From Yersinia ruckeri ATCC 29473 (GTDB lineage: Bacteria; Pseudomonadota; Gammaproteobacteria; Enterobacterales; Enterobacteriaceae): 64,000 nucleotides of DNA. The notes under the pieces were generated by a model that searched no databases, was not told the origin of the DNA, and was given only the letters and a program-made list of their open reading frames with translations. The stretch covers positions 2,576,896-2,640,895 of the forward strand of contig NZ_KN150747.1 in NCBI RefSeq assembly GCF_000754815.1, written 5' to 3'. This document shows, in pieces, positions 47,045 to 57,654 of this stretch. A program made the translations under genes and the position numbers. Position 1 is the first letter of the stretch. Each line of letters begins with the position of its first letter.

Positions 47045-50000
47045 TTACGGGGAAAGCTGCTCGATAGCCTGCAAGATACGTTTCTCCGATACCGGATAAG
47101 CCGTGCCCAACTGCTGAGCAAACAAGCTCACCCGCAACTCTTCAATCATCCAGCGGATTTCTTTTACCTCATCATCCTGTGACCGGTCTGGTGGCAATTT
47201 TTGCCGCCATTGCTGCCAAACCTGCTGCACATGCTCGACTCGCAGCATTTGTGCCCGATCCCGATGAGGATCAATCGCCAGTTTCTCCAATCGACGTTCA
47301 ATGGCATTCAAATAACGCAGAGTATCAGGCAGTTTTTTCCAGCCATTATTGGTGACAAAACCTCGGTATATCAGCCCCGAAAGCTGCGCTTTAATATCGG
47401 ATAATGCCAACGCCAGCGCAATATCCACCCGCCCCTTGAGGCGTTTATTAATACTGAATACCGTGGTCAAAATTTGCTCGACCTGCCGGGCAATATCCAC
47501 CACGGTGTCATTCAGTTCGGCTCGTACGTTTTCCTGCAACCGGCTGAACGCTTCCGCTTGCCAAACCGGCCCGCCGTATTGTGCTACCAATTTATCCACG
47601 CCACAGGCGATACAATCATCGATTAAATCCAATACATTACCGTAGCTGTTGAAATACAGGCCCAGTTTGGATTTATTCGGTAACTTTTCGTGCAAGTACT
47701 TTATCGGCGAAGGAATATTCAGCAACAGTAGGCGGCGAGTTCCTTGCCACATCGCTTGCTGCTGCTGGGTTTCGGTTTCAAATAGCCGAATAGCCACACT
47801 GTCTTTTTCATCCACCAATGCCGGATAGGCTTTGACTTCATAACCACCACGACGCTGCGCATAGCAGGTGGGCAGATCGCCGAAGCTCCAGATATGCAAG
47901 TCGTTCTGCTCCAGCCCATCGTCTGCAACCGCCGACAGGGTTTCCTGCACTTTTTCCTGTAACTGAATGTTCAGCGCTGCCAGGTCTTTACCTTCCCCTA
48001 GGCTGTGATTCTTATCGTCTACGACACGAAATGTCATCCGCAAATGATCGGGAACCTGATCCCATTGCCAGCTTTCACGTGACACCGTCACGCCTGTCAT
48101 GCGACGCAGTTCACGTTCTAGTGCATCCAGTAAGCCCGTTTCTAGCGGTGTTACCCGCGCCAAAAATGCCTCGGCATAATTCGGAGCGGGTACAAAATTA
48201 CGCCGTATCGGTTTTGGTAAGGATTTTATCAGCGCGATGACCAACTCCCGGCGAACACCAGGAATCTGCCAGTCAAAACCGCGATCCTGAATTTGATTCA
48301 GGATCGGCAACGGAATATGTACCGTCACGCCATCAGCATCGGTTCCTGGTTCAAACTGATAAGAAAGACGTAGCTTCAAACTGCCCTGATACCAGAAATT
48401 TGGGTAATCTAACGGATTAACTTTATTGGCACCGTCTTTAATCAGCATGGTTTTTTCAAAACTCAGCAATTCAGGCTGCGTCTGACTGACGGTCTTCCAC
48501 CAGCGATCAAAATGACGGGCTGAAACCACATCACGACCAATGCGCTGATCATAGAAATTGAACAGCGTATCGTCATCAACCAGAATATCTCGACGGCGAG
48601 ATTTGTGCTCCAGCTCTTCAACCTCGGCCAGCAATTTGAGGTTCTCACGGAAGAAAGCGTGACGCGTCTGCCAGTCGCCCTCCACCAGCCCATGTCGAAT
48701 GAACAGCTCGCGAGATAATGGCGGATCAATTGGGCCATAATTCACCTTGCGGGCGGCCACAATCGGTAGGCCGAAAAGCGTGACCTTCTCGTTGGCCATC
48801 ACTGCCCCTTGGGCTTTCTCCCAATGCGGCTCGCTGTAATGATGCTTAACCAAATGCTGCGCCAATGGCTCAATCCATTCCGGTTCAATACGGGCAGCGA
48901 TTCGCCCCCACAAACGGCTGGTTTCTACCAGTTCGGCGACCATCGCCCACTTAGGTGGTTTCTTGAACAAACCGGAACCGGGGAATATGGCAAAGCGGGC
49001 ATTACGCGCACCGGTGTATTCTTGCTTATCCGCATCTTTCTGACCGATATGGGATAATAAACCCGTCAGTAATGCCGTATGCACACTACGATAATCCGAT
49101 GGCTCGCTATTAACTGGTAACCCTAGCTCTCTGACAACCTGACGCAGTTGGGTATAGATATCTTGCCATTCACGAACCCGCAGATAATTCAGATAATCAC
49201 TACGACACAATTTACGGAATTGGGCGGAAGACAGCTCTTTTTGCTGTTCTTTCAGGTAATCCCATAGATTGACGAAAGCGAGGAAATCCGATTCTTTATC
49301 CGCGAAACGACGGTGCTTCTCATCAGAGGCCTGTTGCTTATCCATAGGACGTTCGCGAGGATCCTGAATCGATAGCGCGGCAGTAATCACCATCACTTCG
49401 CGCACACAACCATGCTTCTGGGCTTGCAATACCATGCGCGCCAAGCGCGGATCGACCGGTAGTTGCGCCAACTGACGTCCAAGCGCTGTCAGTTGTTGAT
49501 GCCCATTCGGGGCGGTCTGGATTGCGCCAAGCTCTTCCAGTAGCCGTACACCATCCTGAATATTGCGTTTATCCGGCGCTTCTACAAATGGAAATGCGGC
49601 AATATCACCCAATCCAAGTGAGGTCATTTGCAGAATGACTGATGCAAGATTGGTGCGCAAAATTTCTGGATCGGTAAATTCCGGACGAGAGAGGAAATCC
49701 TGCTCGGAATACAGTCGGATACAAATACCATCGGACACACGACCGCAGCGCCCTTTCCGCTGATTGGCCGAGGCCTGCGAAATCGGTTCAATCGGTAAAC
49801 GTTGCACTTTGGTACGGAAACTATAACGACTGATACGCGCCGTTCCGGGATCGATAACATATTTAATCCCTGGCACAGTCAGTGAGGTTTCCGCCACATT
49901 GGTAGCCAGAACAATGCGTCGCCCGTGATGAGACTGAAATACCCGATTTTGCTCACTATTCGATAAGCGGGCATACAGCGGTAGCACTTCGGTATGAGGA

Positions 50001-50932
50001 AGATTAAGTTTATTCAGCGCATCCGCCGTATCGCGAATCTCCCGCTCGCCACTCATAAAGATCAGAATATCACCTGGACTTTCCCGACCAAGCTCATCTA
50101 CGGCGTCAAAGATAGCCTGTAGCTGGTCTCTTTCTACGTCATCCGCATCATCGACAATCGGGCGATAACGCACTTCAACCGGATAAGTTCGCCCAGATAC
50201 TTCGATAATCGGCGCATGATTGAAATGATGCGAGAAACGCTGCGGATCAATGGTCGCAGAGGTAATGATGACCTTGAGATCCGGTCGTTTTGGCAGTAAT
50301 TCCCGTAGATAACCCAGAATAAAGTCGATATTCAGACTACGTTCATGAGCCTCATCAATAATCAGGGTATCGTACTGTAACAGCAGGCGATCTTGCTGAA
50401 TCTCAGCCAGCAGAATACCGTCAGTCATCAGTTTAACCAGCGAGTTTTCGCCCACTTGATCGTTAAAACGGACTTTATAACCGACACAGCCGCCAAGAGT
50501 CGTGTCCAACTCATCGGCAATGCGGTTGGCCACCGTCCGTGCCGCCAAACGACGTGGTTGCGTATGACCGATAACCCCTTTGACGCCGCGCCCTAATTCC
50601 AGACAGATTTTAGGGATTTGAGTCGTCTTACCGGACCCCGTTTCCCCGGCAACAATCACGACCTGATGATCGCGAATAGCCTGATAAATATCAGCTTTTT
50701 TTTGACTGACCGGCAGGTTTTCTGGGTAAGAAATGGTCGGACAGGCGGTTCTGCGGCGGGTAACTCGCTGCATGGCAAGCGCCATTTCACCTTCAAGGGT
50801 CGAGACAAGTGTTTGCAGTTCCTGCGGTTTGGTAATTTTACCTGCGCCTTGCAAACGGCGTCGCAGCCGCTGCTGATCACGAAGCATCAACTCGCCAAGC
50901 TGGGCGGATAATGCGGCGAGAGAAGATTTCAC
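47045..50932 (-). CDS. hrpA: ATP-dependent RNA helicase HrpA
   Basis: DEAH-box helicase of 1295 aa (E. coli HrpA 1300 aa). Walker A GETGSGKTTQIPK lies near residue 95, the DEAH box IIDEAHERSLN near 193, motif III TSATID and motif VI QRKGRCGRV. WH, HA2 and OB-like regions follow, then the DUF3418 C-terminal region (about 700-1290) typical of bacterial HrpA. HrpA acts on mRNA processing and rescues stalled ribosomes, splitting collided ones. The gene starts divergently from azoR, 270 bp away, as in E. coli. Confidence 0.97.
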   Translation of the reverse strand: MKSSLAALSAQLGELMLRDQQRLRRRLQGAGKITKPQELQTLVSTLEGEMALAMQRVTRRRTACPTISYPENLPVSQKKADIYQAIRDHQVVIVAGETGSGKTTQIPKICLELGRGVKGVIGHTQPRRLAARTVANRIADELDTTLGGCVGYKVRFNDQVGENSLVKLMTDGILLAEIQQDRLLLQYDTLIIDEAHERSLNIDFILGYLRELLPKRPDLKVIITSATIDPQRFSHHFNHAPIIEVSGRTYPVEVRYRPIVDDADDVERDQLQAIFDAVDELGRESPGDILIFMSGEREIRDTADALNKLNLPHTEVLPLYARLSNSEQNRVFQSHHGRRIVLATNVAETSLTVPGIKYVIDPGTARISRYSFRTKVQRLPIEPISQASANQRKGRCGRVSDGICIRLYSEQDFLSRPEFTDPEILRTNLASVILQMTSLGLGDIAAFPFVEAPDKRNIQDGVRLLEELGAIQTAPNGHQQLTALGRQLAQLPVDPRLARMVLQAQKHGCVREVMVITAALSIQDPRERPMDKQQASDEKHRRFADKESDFLAFVNLWDYLKEQQKELSSAQFRKLCRSDYLNYLRVREWQDIYTQLRQVVRELGLPVNSEPSDYRSVHTALLTGLLSHIGQKDADKQEYTGARNARFAIFPGSGLFKKPPKWAMVAELVETSRLWGRIAARIEPEWIEPLAQHLVKHHYSEPHWEKAQGAVMANEKVTLFGLPIVAARKVNYGPIDPPLSRELFIRHGLVEGDWQTRHAFFRENLKLLAEVEELEHKSRRRDILVDDDTLFNFYDQRIGRDVVSARHFDRWWKTVSQTQPELLSFEKTMLIKDGANKVNPLDYPNFWYQGSLKLRLSYQFEPGTDADGVTVHIPLPILNQIQDRGFDWQIPGVRRELVIALIKSLPKPIRRNFVPAPNYAEAFLARVTPLETGLLDALERELRRMTGVTVSRESWQWDQVPDHLRMTFRVVDDKNHSLGEGKDLAALNIQLQEKVQETLSAVADDGLEQNDLHIWSFGDLPTCYAQRRGGYEVKAYPALVDEKDSVAIRLFETETQQQQAMWQGTRRLLLLNIPSPIKYLHEKLPNKSKLGLYFNSYGNVLDLIDDCIACGVDKLVAQYGGPVWQAEAFSRLQENVRAELNDTVVDIARQVEQILTTVFSINKRLKGRVDIALALALSDIKAQLSGLIYRGFVTNNGWKKLPDTLRYLNAIERRLEKLAIDPHRDRAQMLRVEHVQQVWQQWRQKLPPDRSQDDEVKEIRWMIEELRVSLFAQQLGTAYPVSEKRILQAIEQLSP

Positions 50933-51193
50933 GTTCCGTATTCCTTGTTACCTTGCCACCGACTCACCACGGAGGCCTGATTTTCTTAAATTATATTGAT
51001 AAACATGTATTGCTAAACATGGTACCACAGTCGGCTTTTGCACCCTATATGGCGCTGATACCCAACACGGACGTTTTATTCAATAAAATCGAACAAAGCA
51101 CGCAAATAATTGCGCTATTCATCGTTGCCAAATATGAATAAAGTATCTGTCATTGAAACGGCGATACCCTTGTATTTCACTGTTAGCTATTAA

Positions 51194-51808
<615 letters not shown>

Positions 51809-51874
51809 TTCACGTTATTACTGCGCCAGACTCCGGCACTCTACTTGTCTACCCATTCAAGGTTATCTCTGATT

Positions 51875-51898
51875 GCGCACCTTTAGGTGCGCTTTTTT
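51875..51898 (+). terminator. Terminator after azoR
   Basis: GCGCACC (51875-51881) and GGTGCGC (51886-51892) enclose TTTA and are followed by T6, a canonical rho-independent terminator. Confidence 0.94.
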
Positions 51899-51977
51899 AT
51901 CGCCAACAATCCCGTAACTTATCGCGCTTATCGTGCTTTCCCGCTTTATCGATTAACCCGAATAATCAGCACCAGGC

Positions 51978-52316
51978 TTAACGCTGTATCCACTGTCCAT
52001 TAATGCCGCGAACAAACTCCCCCGACGCCGCGCGATTCACCAGTTTTTGTCCAGCCAACTTAGCCACTTCATCCGTTGGAACATGATTACTCCTCGCAAC
52101 TTCCTGATATTTCACTTCCCGCGCAGCATTGATTTGTGCCACCAGCGCCAGAGTTTCAGTATCTTTCTTAATCGGTGCCAGATAACCGCTCAGTGTCTCG
52201 CCAACCCGCCCTTGCTGTTTAGCCTGATCCAGACTCAACGCCCAGCCACTGGCGCTGAACAGTAGACTACTGAGTATCAGACTAACGCCAACCCACCCTA
52301 TCGATTGCTTCTTCAT
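51978..52316 (-). CDS. ydbL: YdbL family (DUF1318) periplasmic protein
   Basis: Protein of 112 aa with a signal peptide ending near GWA (SLILSSLLFSASGWA). The mature part holds the DUF1318 sequence SLDQAKQQGRVGETLSGYL, REVKYQEVARSNHVPTDEVA and the end GQWIQR, as in E. coli YdbL. In E. coli YdbL modulates the YdbH-YnbE lipid bridge in the periplasm. It begins eight bases after ynbE, so they are one operon. In this genome the third partner, ydbH, lies apart (53457). Confidence 0.93.
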   Translation of the reverse strand: MKKQSIGWVGVSLILSSLLFSASGWALSLDQAKQQGRVGETLSGYLAPIKKDTETLALVAQINAAREVKYQEVARSNHVPTDEVAKLAGQKLVNRAASGEFVRGINGQWIQR

Positions 52317-52324
52317 GTTGGCTC

Positions 52325-52522
52325 CTAGAACAGATCAGATTGATTTTTCAGTAAAGTTTCAACATCCTTATCGACCTTGATACGGATCTCATGTTCTATT
52401 TTGACATTCATATTGATGGTGATCGGTTTTTCCGGCGTAGCCACTTCAAGCCGCACACAACCACTCAGCAATACCACGCCCAACACCATGATTACCTGAT
52501 ACTGCTTTGCCAACATGTTCAT
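52325..52522 (-). CDS. ynbE: YnbE outer-membrane lipoprotein
   Basis: A 65-aa lipoprotein with lipobox LLSG|C. The mature part, CVRLEVATPEKPITINMNVK and then IEHEIRIKVDKDVETLL, follows E. coli YnbE closely. YnbE stacks beta-strands onto the C-terminus of YdbH to complete an intermembrane bridge that moves phospholipid to the outer membrane. ATG 52522 is chosen because GGGGAAG lies eight bases before it; the upstream ATG at 52558 lacks one. ydbL follows. A GyrI-like gene on the other strand separates ynbE from ydbH. Confidence 0.92.
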   Translation of the reverse strand: MNMLAKQYQVIMVLGVVLLSGCVRLEVATPEKPITINMNVKIEHEIRIKVDKDVETLLKNQSDLF

Positions 52523-52840
52523 TTGGTCTTCCCCGCCGGTATGCCTGATTGCTTGCATAACGCTTTAATTAAACACTACAAATAATCTGACAGCTTCCGC
52601 AATGACGGCATACCTTCATCCATCTACCGCTATCCGATACTGTACGCCATAAGCGACTGAATTGATTATAACCACAACCTGAACGGATTCTACCTAACAC
52701 TCTCGACGTATATCATTAAAATTGCGCAGCGCTACGCAGAATTAACCGCTAAATGACCATGACTGACAAAATCTTATTATGCTTAACACGCTGTAAACCA
52801 CCGACACTTCGGACAGACATTTTACTGATGGAGACACCAC
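52523..52840. other. Intergenic region upstream of ynbE and the GyrI-like gene
   Basis: 318 bp, with both flanking genes reading outward, so it should hold promoters for both. An independent promoter for ynbE-ydbL is implied because ydbH no longer precedes them. No operator motif was recognised. Confidence 0.45.
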
Positions 52841-53305
52841 ATGGAACCCTACGTCACTACGCTTTCCTCACCCATTTTGGTTTCCGGTCTGCGCTTACGC
52901 ACCCGTAATAGCGATGAGTCCGATGAGAAAACAGCGCTGATTTCCGAACTATGGCGGCAGTTTTTTCTGCAAAAAATCGCTGATAACACGCCATATCGAC
53001 AAGCATCTTCACCGATCTATGGTATTTATACCGCTTATGATGGCGGCGTGACTGGATATTTTGATGTTATGGCGGGTGTTGCTGTCAACCAAGCGGCGGC
53101 AGATGCTGATATTATCGAAATTCAAACCGGAACTTATCGGGTGTTTGATGCGCATGGGCCAATGCCGGAAGCCATTATTGAAGCATGGGGTAAGGTTTGG
53201 TGCTTCTTCGAACAACATCCAGAAATGAAAAGACGCTTTGCTACTGACTTCGAGTCTTATACTACTGCTGAGTCCGCACAAATATACATCGGCATTCTGC
53301 CCTGA
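52841..53305 (+). CDS. GyrI-like (AraC effector-binding domain) protein
   Basis: Stand-alone GyrI-like domain protein of 154 aa. It has two SHS2-type modules with IYGIYTAYDGGVTGYFDVMAGV and IIEIQTGTYRVFDAHGPMPE, the middle and late strands of the effector-binding fold, and ends AQIYIGIL as in the family. Such proteins bind hydrophobic small molecules or protein partners; the role here is unknown. It is the second GyrI-fold gene of the window (the other is sbmC at 21827). It sits in the opposite orientation between ynbE and ydbH. ATGGAGACACC-type GGAGA lies before the start. Confidence 0.8.
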   Translation: MEPYVTTLSSPILVSGLRLRTRNSDESDEKTALISELWRQFFLQKIADNTPYRQASSPIYGIYTAYDGGVTGYFDVMAGVAVNQAAADADIIEIQTGTYRVFDAHGPMPEAIIEAWGKVWCFFEQHPEMKRRFATDFESYTTAESAQIYIGILP

Positions 53306-53456
53306 ACGGTGCGAGCAACCTTATCATCAGCCAATATCAACCCGCCTCACTGTACGCATAACTGACACAGGCTTTGCCACCGTACCGCGCTGATAACGAT
53401 GAGCATGATAACGGCTCACTCTTGGCGGTGACGGTGGTTTTCAATGACTTCAGACT

Positions 53457-56126
53457 TCAGCGACTGGTCGCGGTCACCCTGGTATCTGCGGGTATTGTCT
53501 CTGCCGGTATAGACACCGGAACGGGCGTTGGCATGGATAGCGTCTGTTGCAACCACTCTTGTAGATTGTCGCCAAAACGTAAACTGCGCCAGAGTTGGAA
53601 AATATTTTCCTGATGGGTGTAATTCAATACCACCACGCGTTTGGCATTCTTGCGCGTATTCACACCATGAATTTTCGACTTGAGCGTCAGTTCACCCAAG
53701 TTATCCAGATTCACTTCAGCATAAGAGTTATCAATCTCCAGATAGCGCAACCAATCGATCACCGCCCCATTGGCAACATTGCTTTCCCCTATGGAATCAG
53801 CCAGATCCTTATCCAAACGTAGCGTCAGCAAACCGGCATTGGCGATCCAGCCATGCCGTACCAGCCAATGAGGATTATTCAAGAATAGAGGTAACTCACC
53901 ATCAACTTTGCCAGACATAGCAAACTGCTTGGGATTCAGCGCGGTAAATAGCTCGCTGAGATCGACCTGCTTAAATTTAAGCACCGCGGCATCCCGCTGA
54001 GGAAAGCGCAATGCCGATAGGCTCAGATGCCCATGCAGAATATCCATACCTACATGACTGAGAGTTAATGGCATGTTATCCGAATAAGGATAAGTCCCTT
54101 GCAGATCGGCAGTAATATTTTGCATTTCAAACAAGTTGGTCAGCGAGGCTATGCGCAGCATCACGGGCTGTTGGGCACCCAGTTGCCACAAATGATCCTT
54201 TAGCCGATAGGGCATCACAAAATCTAATCCGCTTAACTCCCCGTCCTTCAGCCACATGCTGCCCTGACTGACCACCCAATGACCGCCTGCGGTAAATCCC
54301 TGTTGTCGCGCAGCGGAGAAGGCCGCCTGCGCGTAAAACTCACCGTCCCGCAGCTTGATCCCTAAATCGGGTGACAGCAATGGCTGAAACACCTGTAAAG
54401 ATTGTTTTGGCCACCAGGCCTTACCTCTTAACCGTTCACCATCCCAGCGGCCTCGTAGTGGGATAGGCCCAATTTGTTGTGCCACCAGTTGGCCTTGAAT
54501 CTGGAAGTTATCCGGGCTGCTGCCAGCCAGTTGCAACGCCATGACGCTGGAAGGCAGGTAGCCACCATTATTCATTTCAACCGCTTTTGCCGTTAGCTGC
54601 ATATCAGCGTTAAACGACGGTTTGCCACTATTCCGTTGCCAGCGTAAAGGTTGCTGTAATGTCAGTCGAGGCTGTACTACCCTGACGATGCCATAGCGAA
54701 TATGATCAAATCCGGTCGAGAGTTGATCAACCTGAACCAGCGAATCCAGCCAGCGACCTTTACCCGCGATGTCCCAGCGAGCAGACAGTGGTGGCAAATT
54801 TCCTTGCCCCCAGTAACGCCATTGCCAATCGCCCTTATCCGGCCAGAAGTTCTGTGCATTACCGTCCAAATGGAGGCTAAACCGACCCCAATAACTATCT
54901 TGTGCATTAATAATGGCCTGTAAGCGACCATTAATACCGGCGCTGGTAACCCGCACTCCCGCCAACGGCCAACGTGCGTCATTCAAGCGTAGCTCTGGCG
55001 TCATGTTGCCATGAGCGCGCAGTAACGCCCCTGGCGACAAGACCAGTGATGGGTTCAGTAACGAACCGCTGAGTATCCCCGGTAGCGTGGCATTGAATAC
55101 CACACTGGATAAATTGGCTTGTCCGCTGATCTGGAACCGCAGATTACTGTCTATCAGGCTGATATTACCGGGGCCAAGTGTCAGTACCGCATTCCCTTTA
55201 CCGCTTTGTCCGGCAGTAATCACATTCAAGCGGGCGCTAATGGTCGCTTGGTCATAGCCCTGACTCCAATCCTGTATATTGAGATCAATACCGCCACTTA
55301 ATGGCTGATCGACATAAGGCCACCGCCAGTGGCCCTGATTAACCTGAATATGTCGGGTAGATACCTGCCAAGGCAGTATGGCCAGCGGCGTATCATCGCC
55401 TTTCTCACGCAAAATCAGTTCGCCCTGTTGCCGCTGCCAACGTAGTGCCACCAATAACGGCTTCTCTACGTAGGGAGTCGTCAACTCCACGGCCAGTTGC
55501 CCCTGCAACGGCAATCGGTCTAGTGTCAGCGGAATTTGCAGTTGACCGGACAGTTGTAATGGCTGTGCGCTGCCGGGAACGGTAATAGATAATCGATCTA
55601 GATTAAGCTGTTGTTGATGATCCAGCGTGGCAGCAAAGGTCAATTGTGGGCCGCGATAATCGATTATTTGGCCTGAAGAGGTCGTCGTCAGACTCACGGC
55701 CCCAGCATAGTTCTGCCAAGGAGTTATCACTAACTTATTAATATTTAAGTCTATATTGGCAATTCGTTGTTGCCAGACAATCAGGCTCTGGGTCGTCGAT
55801 GCAGCACGGTCTGAAGGTAATTGACTCAGGCACTCGGTATCAATCTTCAGGGCATTAGCCTGAAATCGCCAACGACCGTCGCGATATGTCAGATGGGCAT
55901 CACCGAGATGCGCCAATTGGCAACCTTCAGCGATAAAATCCAAACCTTTCATGTACAGAGCGCCATCCCGCCAAGCCAGCGGATGGTCTAGAATAAGTTG
56001 ACTACCGACGGGTAGCCAATGAACCACCACTTTCGGCAACCATTGCGGCATAGTTTTCCATAATGCAGCAATAGCAATCACGCTGACCAGCAGCAACCAA
56101 CCGATCATTTTGAGGCTTTTAATCAT
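53457..56126 (-). CDS. ydbH: AsmA-like intermembrane lipid-transport protein YdbH
   Basis: Large protein of 889 aa, one N-terminal membrane anchor (MIGWLLLVSVIAIAALW) and then a long periplasmic chain of beta-strands. This is the AsmA/Vps13-like bridge predicted to form a hydrophobic groove across the periplasm, redundant in E. coli with TamB and YhdP. The C-terminus has NLGELTLKSKIHGVNTRKNAKRVVVLNYTHQENIFQLWRSL-like sequence matching E. coli YdbH; it contacts YnbE there. Start ATG 56126 precedes the anchor; upstream codons from 56177 have no signal character. ldhA is divergent from it, as in E. coli. Confidence 0.93.
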   Translation of the reverse strand: MIKSLKMIGWLLLVSVIAIAALWKTMPQWLPKVVVHWLPVGSQLILDHPLAWRDGALYMKGLDFIAEGCQLAHLGDAHLTYRDGRWRFQANALKIDTECLSQLPSDRAASTTQSLIVWQQRIANIDLNINKLVITPWQNYAGAVSLTTTSSGQIIDYRGPQLTFAATLDHQQQLNLDRLSITVPGSAQPLQLSGQLQIPLTLDRLPLQGQLAVELTTPYVEKPLLVALRWQRQQGELILREKGDDTPLAILPWQVSTRHIQVNQGHWRWPYVDQPLSGGIDLNIQDWSQGYDQATISARLNVITAGQSGKGNAVLTLGPGNISLIDSNLRFQISGQANLSSVVFNATLPGILSGSLLNPSLVLSPGALLRAHGNMTPELRLNDARWPLAGVRVTSAGINGRLQAIINAQDSYWGRFSLHLDGNAQNFWPDKGDWQWRYWGQGNLPPLSARWDIAGKGRWLDSLVQVDQLSTGFDHIRYGIVRVVQPRLTLQQPLRWQRNSGKPSFNADMQLTAKAVEMNNGGYLPSSVMALQLAGSSPDNFQIQGQLVAQQIGPIPLRGRWDGERLRGKAWWPKQSLQVFQPLLSPDLGIKLRDGEFYAQAAFSAARQQGFTAGGHWVVSQGSMWLKDGELSGLDFVMPYRLKDHLWQLGAQQPVMLRIASLTNLFEMQNITADLQGTYPYSDNMPLTLSHVGMDILHGHLSLSALRFPQRDAAVLKFKQVDLSELFTALNPKQFAMSGKVDGELPLFLNNPHWLVRHGWIANAGLLTLRLDKDLADSIGESNVANGAVIDWLRYLEIDNSYAEVNLDNLGELTLKSKIHGVNTRKNAKRVVVLNYTHQENIFQLWRSLRFGDNLQEWLQQTLSMPTPVPVSIPAETIPADTRVTATSR

Positions 56127-56327
56127 TATTGGCCTTATTTTATGCTCTGTGTTTCCTAAACCCTTACGCCATAGCATAACAAATTTCTGATGCTTACCCT
56201 TAAGTTGGCGAATTAAACACTCAAGTCAGCGTAATCACAGGCCGTTTTGCTCAGACAGCCGTCGCTAACAAATGGTATGATTTATTTATTTCTGATAGTT
56301 TGATCACAATATTTTGGCGGAGAAGTC

Positions 56328-57323
56328 ATGATGAAATTAGCCATTTACAGTACCAAACAGTATGACCGTAAGTATCTTGAATGGGTAAACCAGAAATTTG
56401 GTTTTGAACTGGAGTTTTTCGACTTTCTGCTTAGCCCTAAAACGGCGAAAAACGCCGTGGGCTGTCATGCGGTATGTCTCTTTGTCAATGATGATGCTAG
56501 CCGTGAGGTTCTAACCGAACTGGCCGGATTGGGCGTGAAAACTCTGGCTCTGCGCTGCGCCGGTTTTAACAACGTCGATTTGGTCGCCGCAGAAGAGTTG
56601 GGTATCCAGGTTGTCCGCGTACCGGCCTATTCACCAGAAGCCGTCGCTGAGCATACCGTCGGTATGATGCTAAGCCTGAATCGACGGATTCATCGTGCTT
56701 ATCAACGCACCCGCGACGCTAACTTTTCTCTGGAAGGACTGATCGGTTTCAATATGCATGGTCGTACTGCCGGGATTATCGGTACCGGTAAAATTGGTAT
56801 CGCGACCATGCGAATTCTGAAAGGCTTTGGCATGCGCCTGCTGGCTTTTGATCCTTATCCCAGTGCCGCAGCGCTGGAGTTAGGTGCAGAATATGTTGAT
56901 CTGGAAACGCTGTACGCCAAATCAGACGTTATTTCATTACATTGCCCAATGACGCCAGAAAATCATCATCTACTGAATAAAGAGGCTTTTGCGCAGATGA
57001 AAGACGGTGTCATGATCATTAATACCAGCCGTGGCGGGTTAATTGACTCTACCGCCGCCATTGAAGCGCTGAAACAGCAGAAGATTGGCTCTCTTGGTAT
57101 GGATGTGTACGAGAATGAGCGGGATCTGTTCTTCGAAGATAAATCTAACGATGTGATTCAGGACGATGTGTTCCGTCGTCTGTCTTCCTGCCACAACGTA
57201 CTGTTTACCGGCCATCAAGCCTTTCTGACCGAAGAAGCACTGATCAGCATCTCAGAAACCACCATGCAGAATATTCAGCAGTTGGAACAGGGTTTACCTT
57301 GCCCCAATCGGGTGAATGCATAA
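56328..57323 (+). CDS. ldhA: Fermentative D-lactate dehydrogenase LdhA
   Basis: NAD-dependent 2-hydroxyacid dehydrogenase of 331 aa reducing pyruvate to D-lactate. The Rossmann motif is GIIGTGKIGIATMRIL. The catalytic Arg is in NTSRGGLIDS, the Glu in YENERDLFFED and the His in LFTGHQAFLTEEA. The sequence closely follows E. coli LdhA (329 aa), which is induced anaerobically and by acid. GGCGGAGAAG lies just before the ATGATG start; either of the two adjacent ATGs may be used. A good terminator follows. Confidence 0.97.
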   Translation: MMKLAIYSTKQYDRKYLEWVNQKFGFELEFFDFLLSPKTAKNAVGCHAVCLFVNDDASREVLTELAGLGVKTLALRCAGFNNVDLVAAEELGIQVVRVPAYSPEAVAEHTVGMMLSLNRRIHRAYQRTRDANFSLEGLIGFNMHGRTAGIIGTGKIGIATMRILKGFGMRLLAFDPYPSAAALELGAEYVDLETLYAKSDVISLHCPMTPENHHLLNKEAFAQMKDGVMIINTSRGGLIDSTAAIEALKQQKIGSLGMDVYENERDLFFEDKSNDVIQDDVFRRLSSCHNVLFTGHQAFLTEEALISISETTMQNIQQLEQGLPCPNRVNA

Positions 57324-57350
57324 TTAACGACTCGCTGTCAGAGTGATCAT

Positions 57351-57379
57351 CAGGGTGTGCTATGCGCACCCTGAATTTT
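57351..57379 (+). terminator. Terminator after ldhA
   Basis: CAGGGTGTGC (57351-57360) and GCGCACCCTG (57364-57373) pair with one G-U and are followed by AATTTTAGT. It stands 28 bp after the ldhA stop. The rest of the 331-bp gap up to hslJ (57380-57654) holds the hslJ promoter and no gene. Confidence 0.8.
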
Positions 57380-57654
57380 AGTCAATCGGTACACTATCAG
57401 TGTCATAAATATAAACCTGCGAAATAACCATTTACACCCTACTGTTCTGGCATCTTGACCAGTCGTTCCCGCCCGCCCGATGTCTACCTGCTCCCTGCTA
57501 CTGCTACCTTGGACGAGTTAAGATTACTCTTGTTATCTCTCCCTTTGGTCATCACTCCATGATAAAAATGGCGTCATTTGCTAGCATATCACTCTATTAA
57601 TCAATAGTATTCGTCTACCCATCGGACAACGGCCATATCCCATCAGGAGAGATA

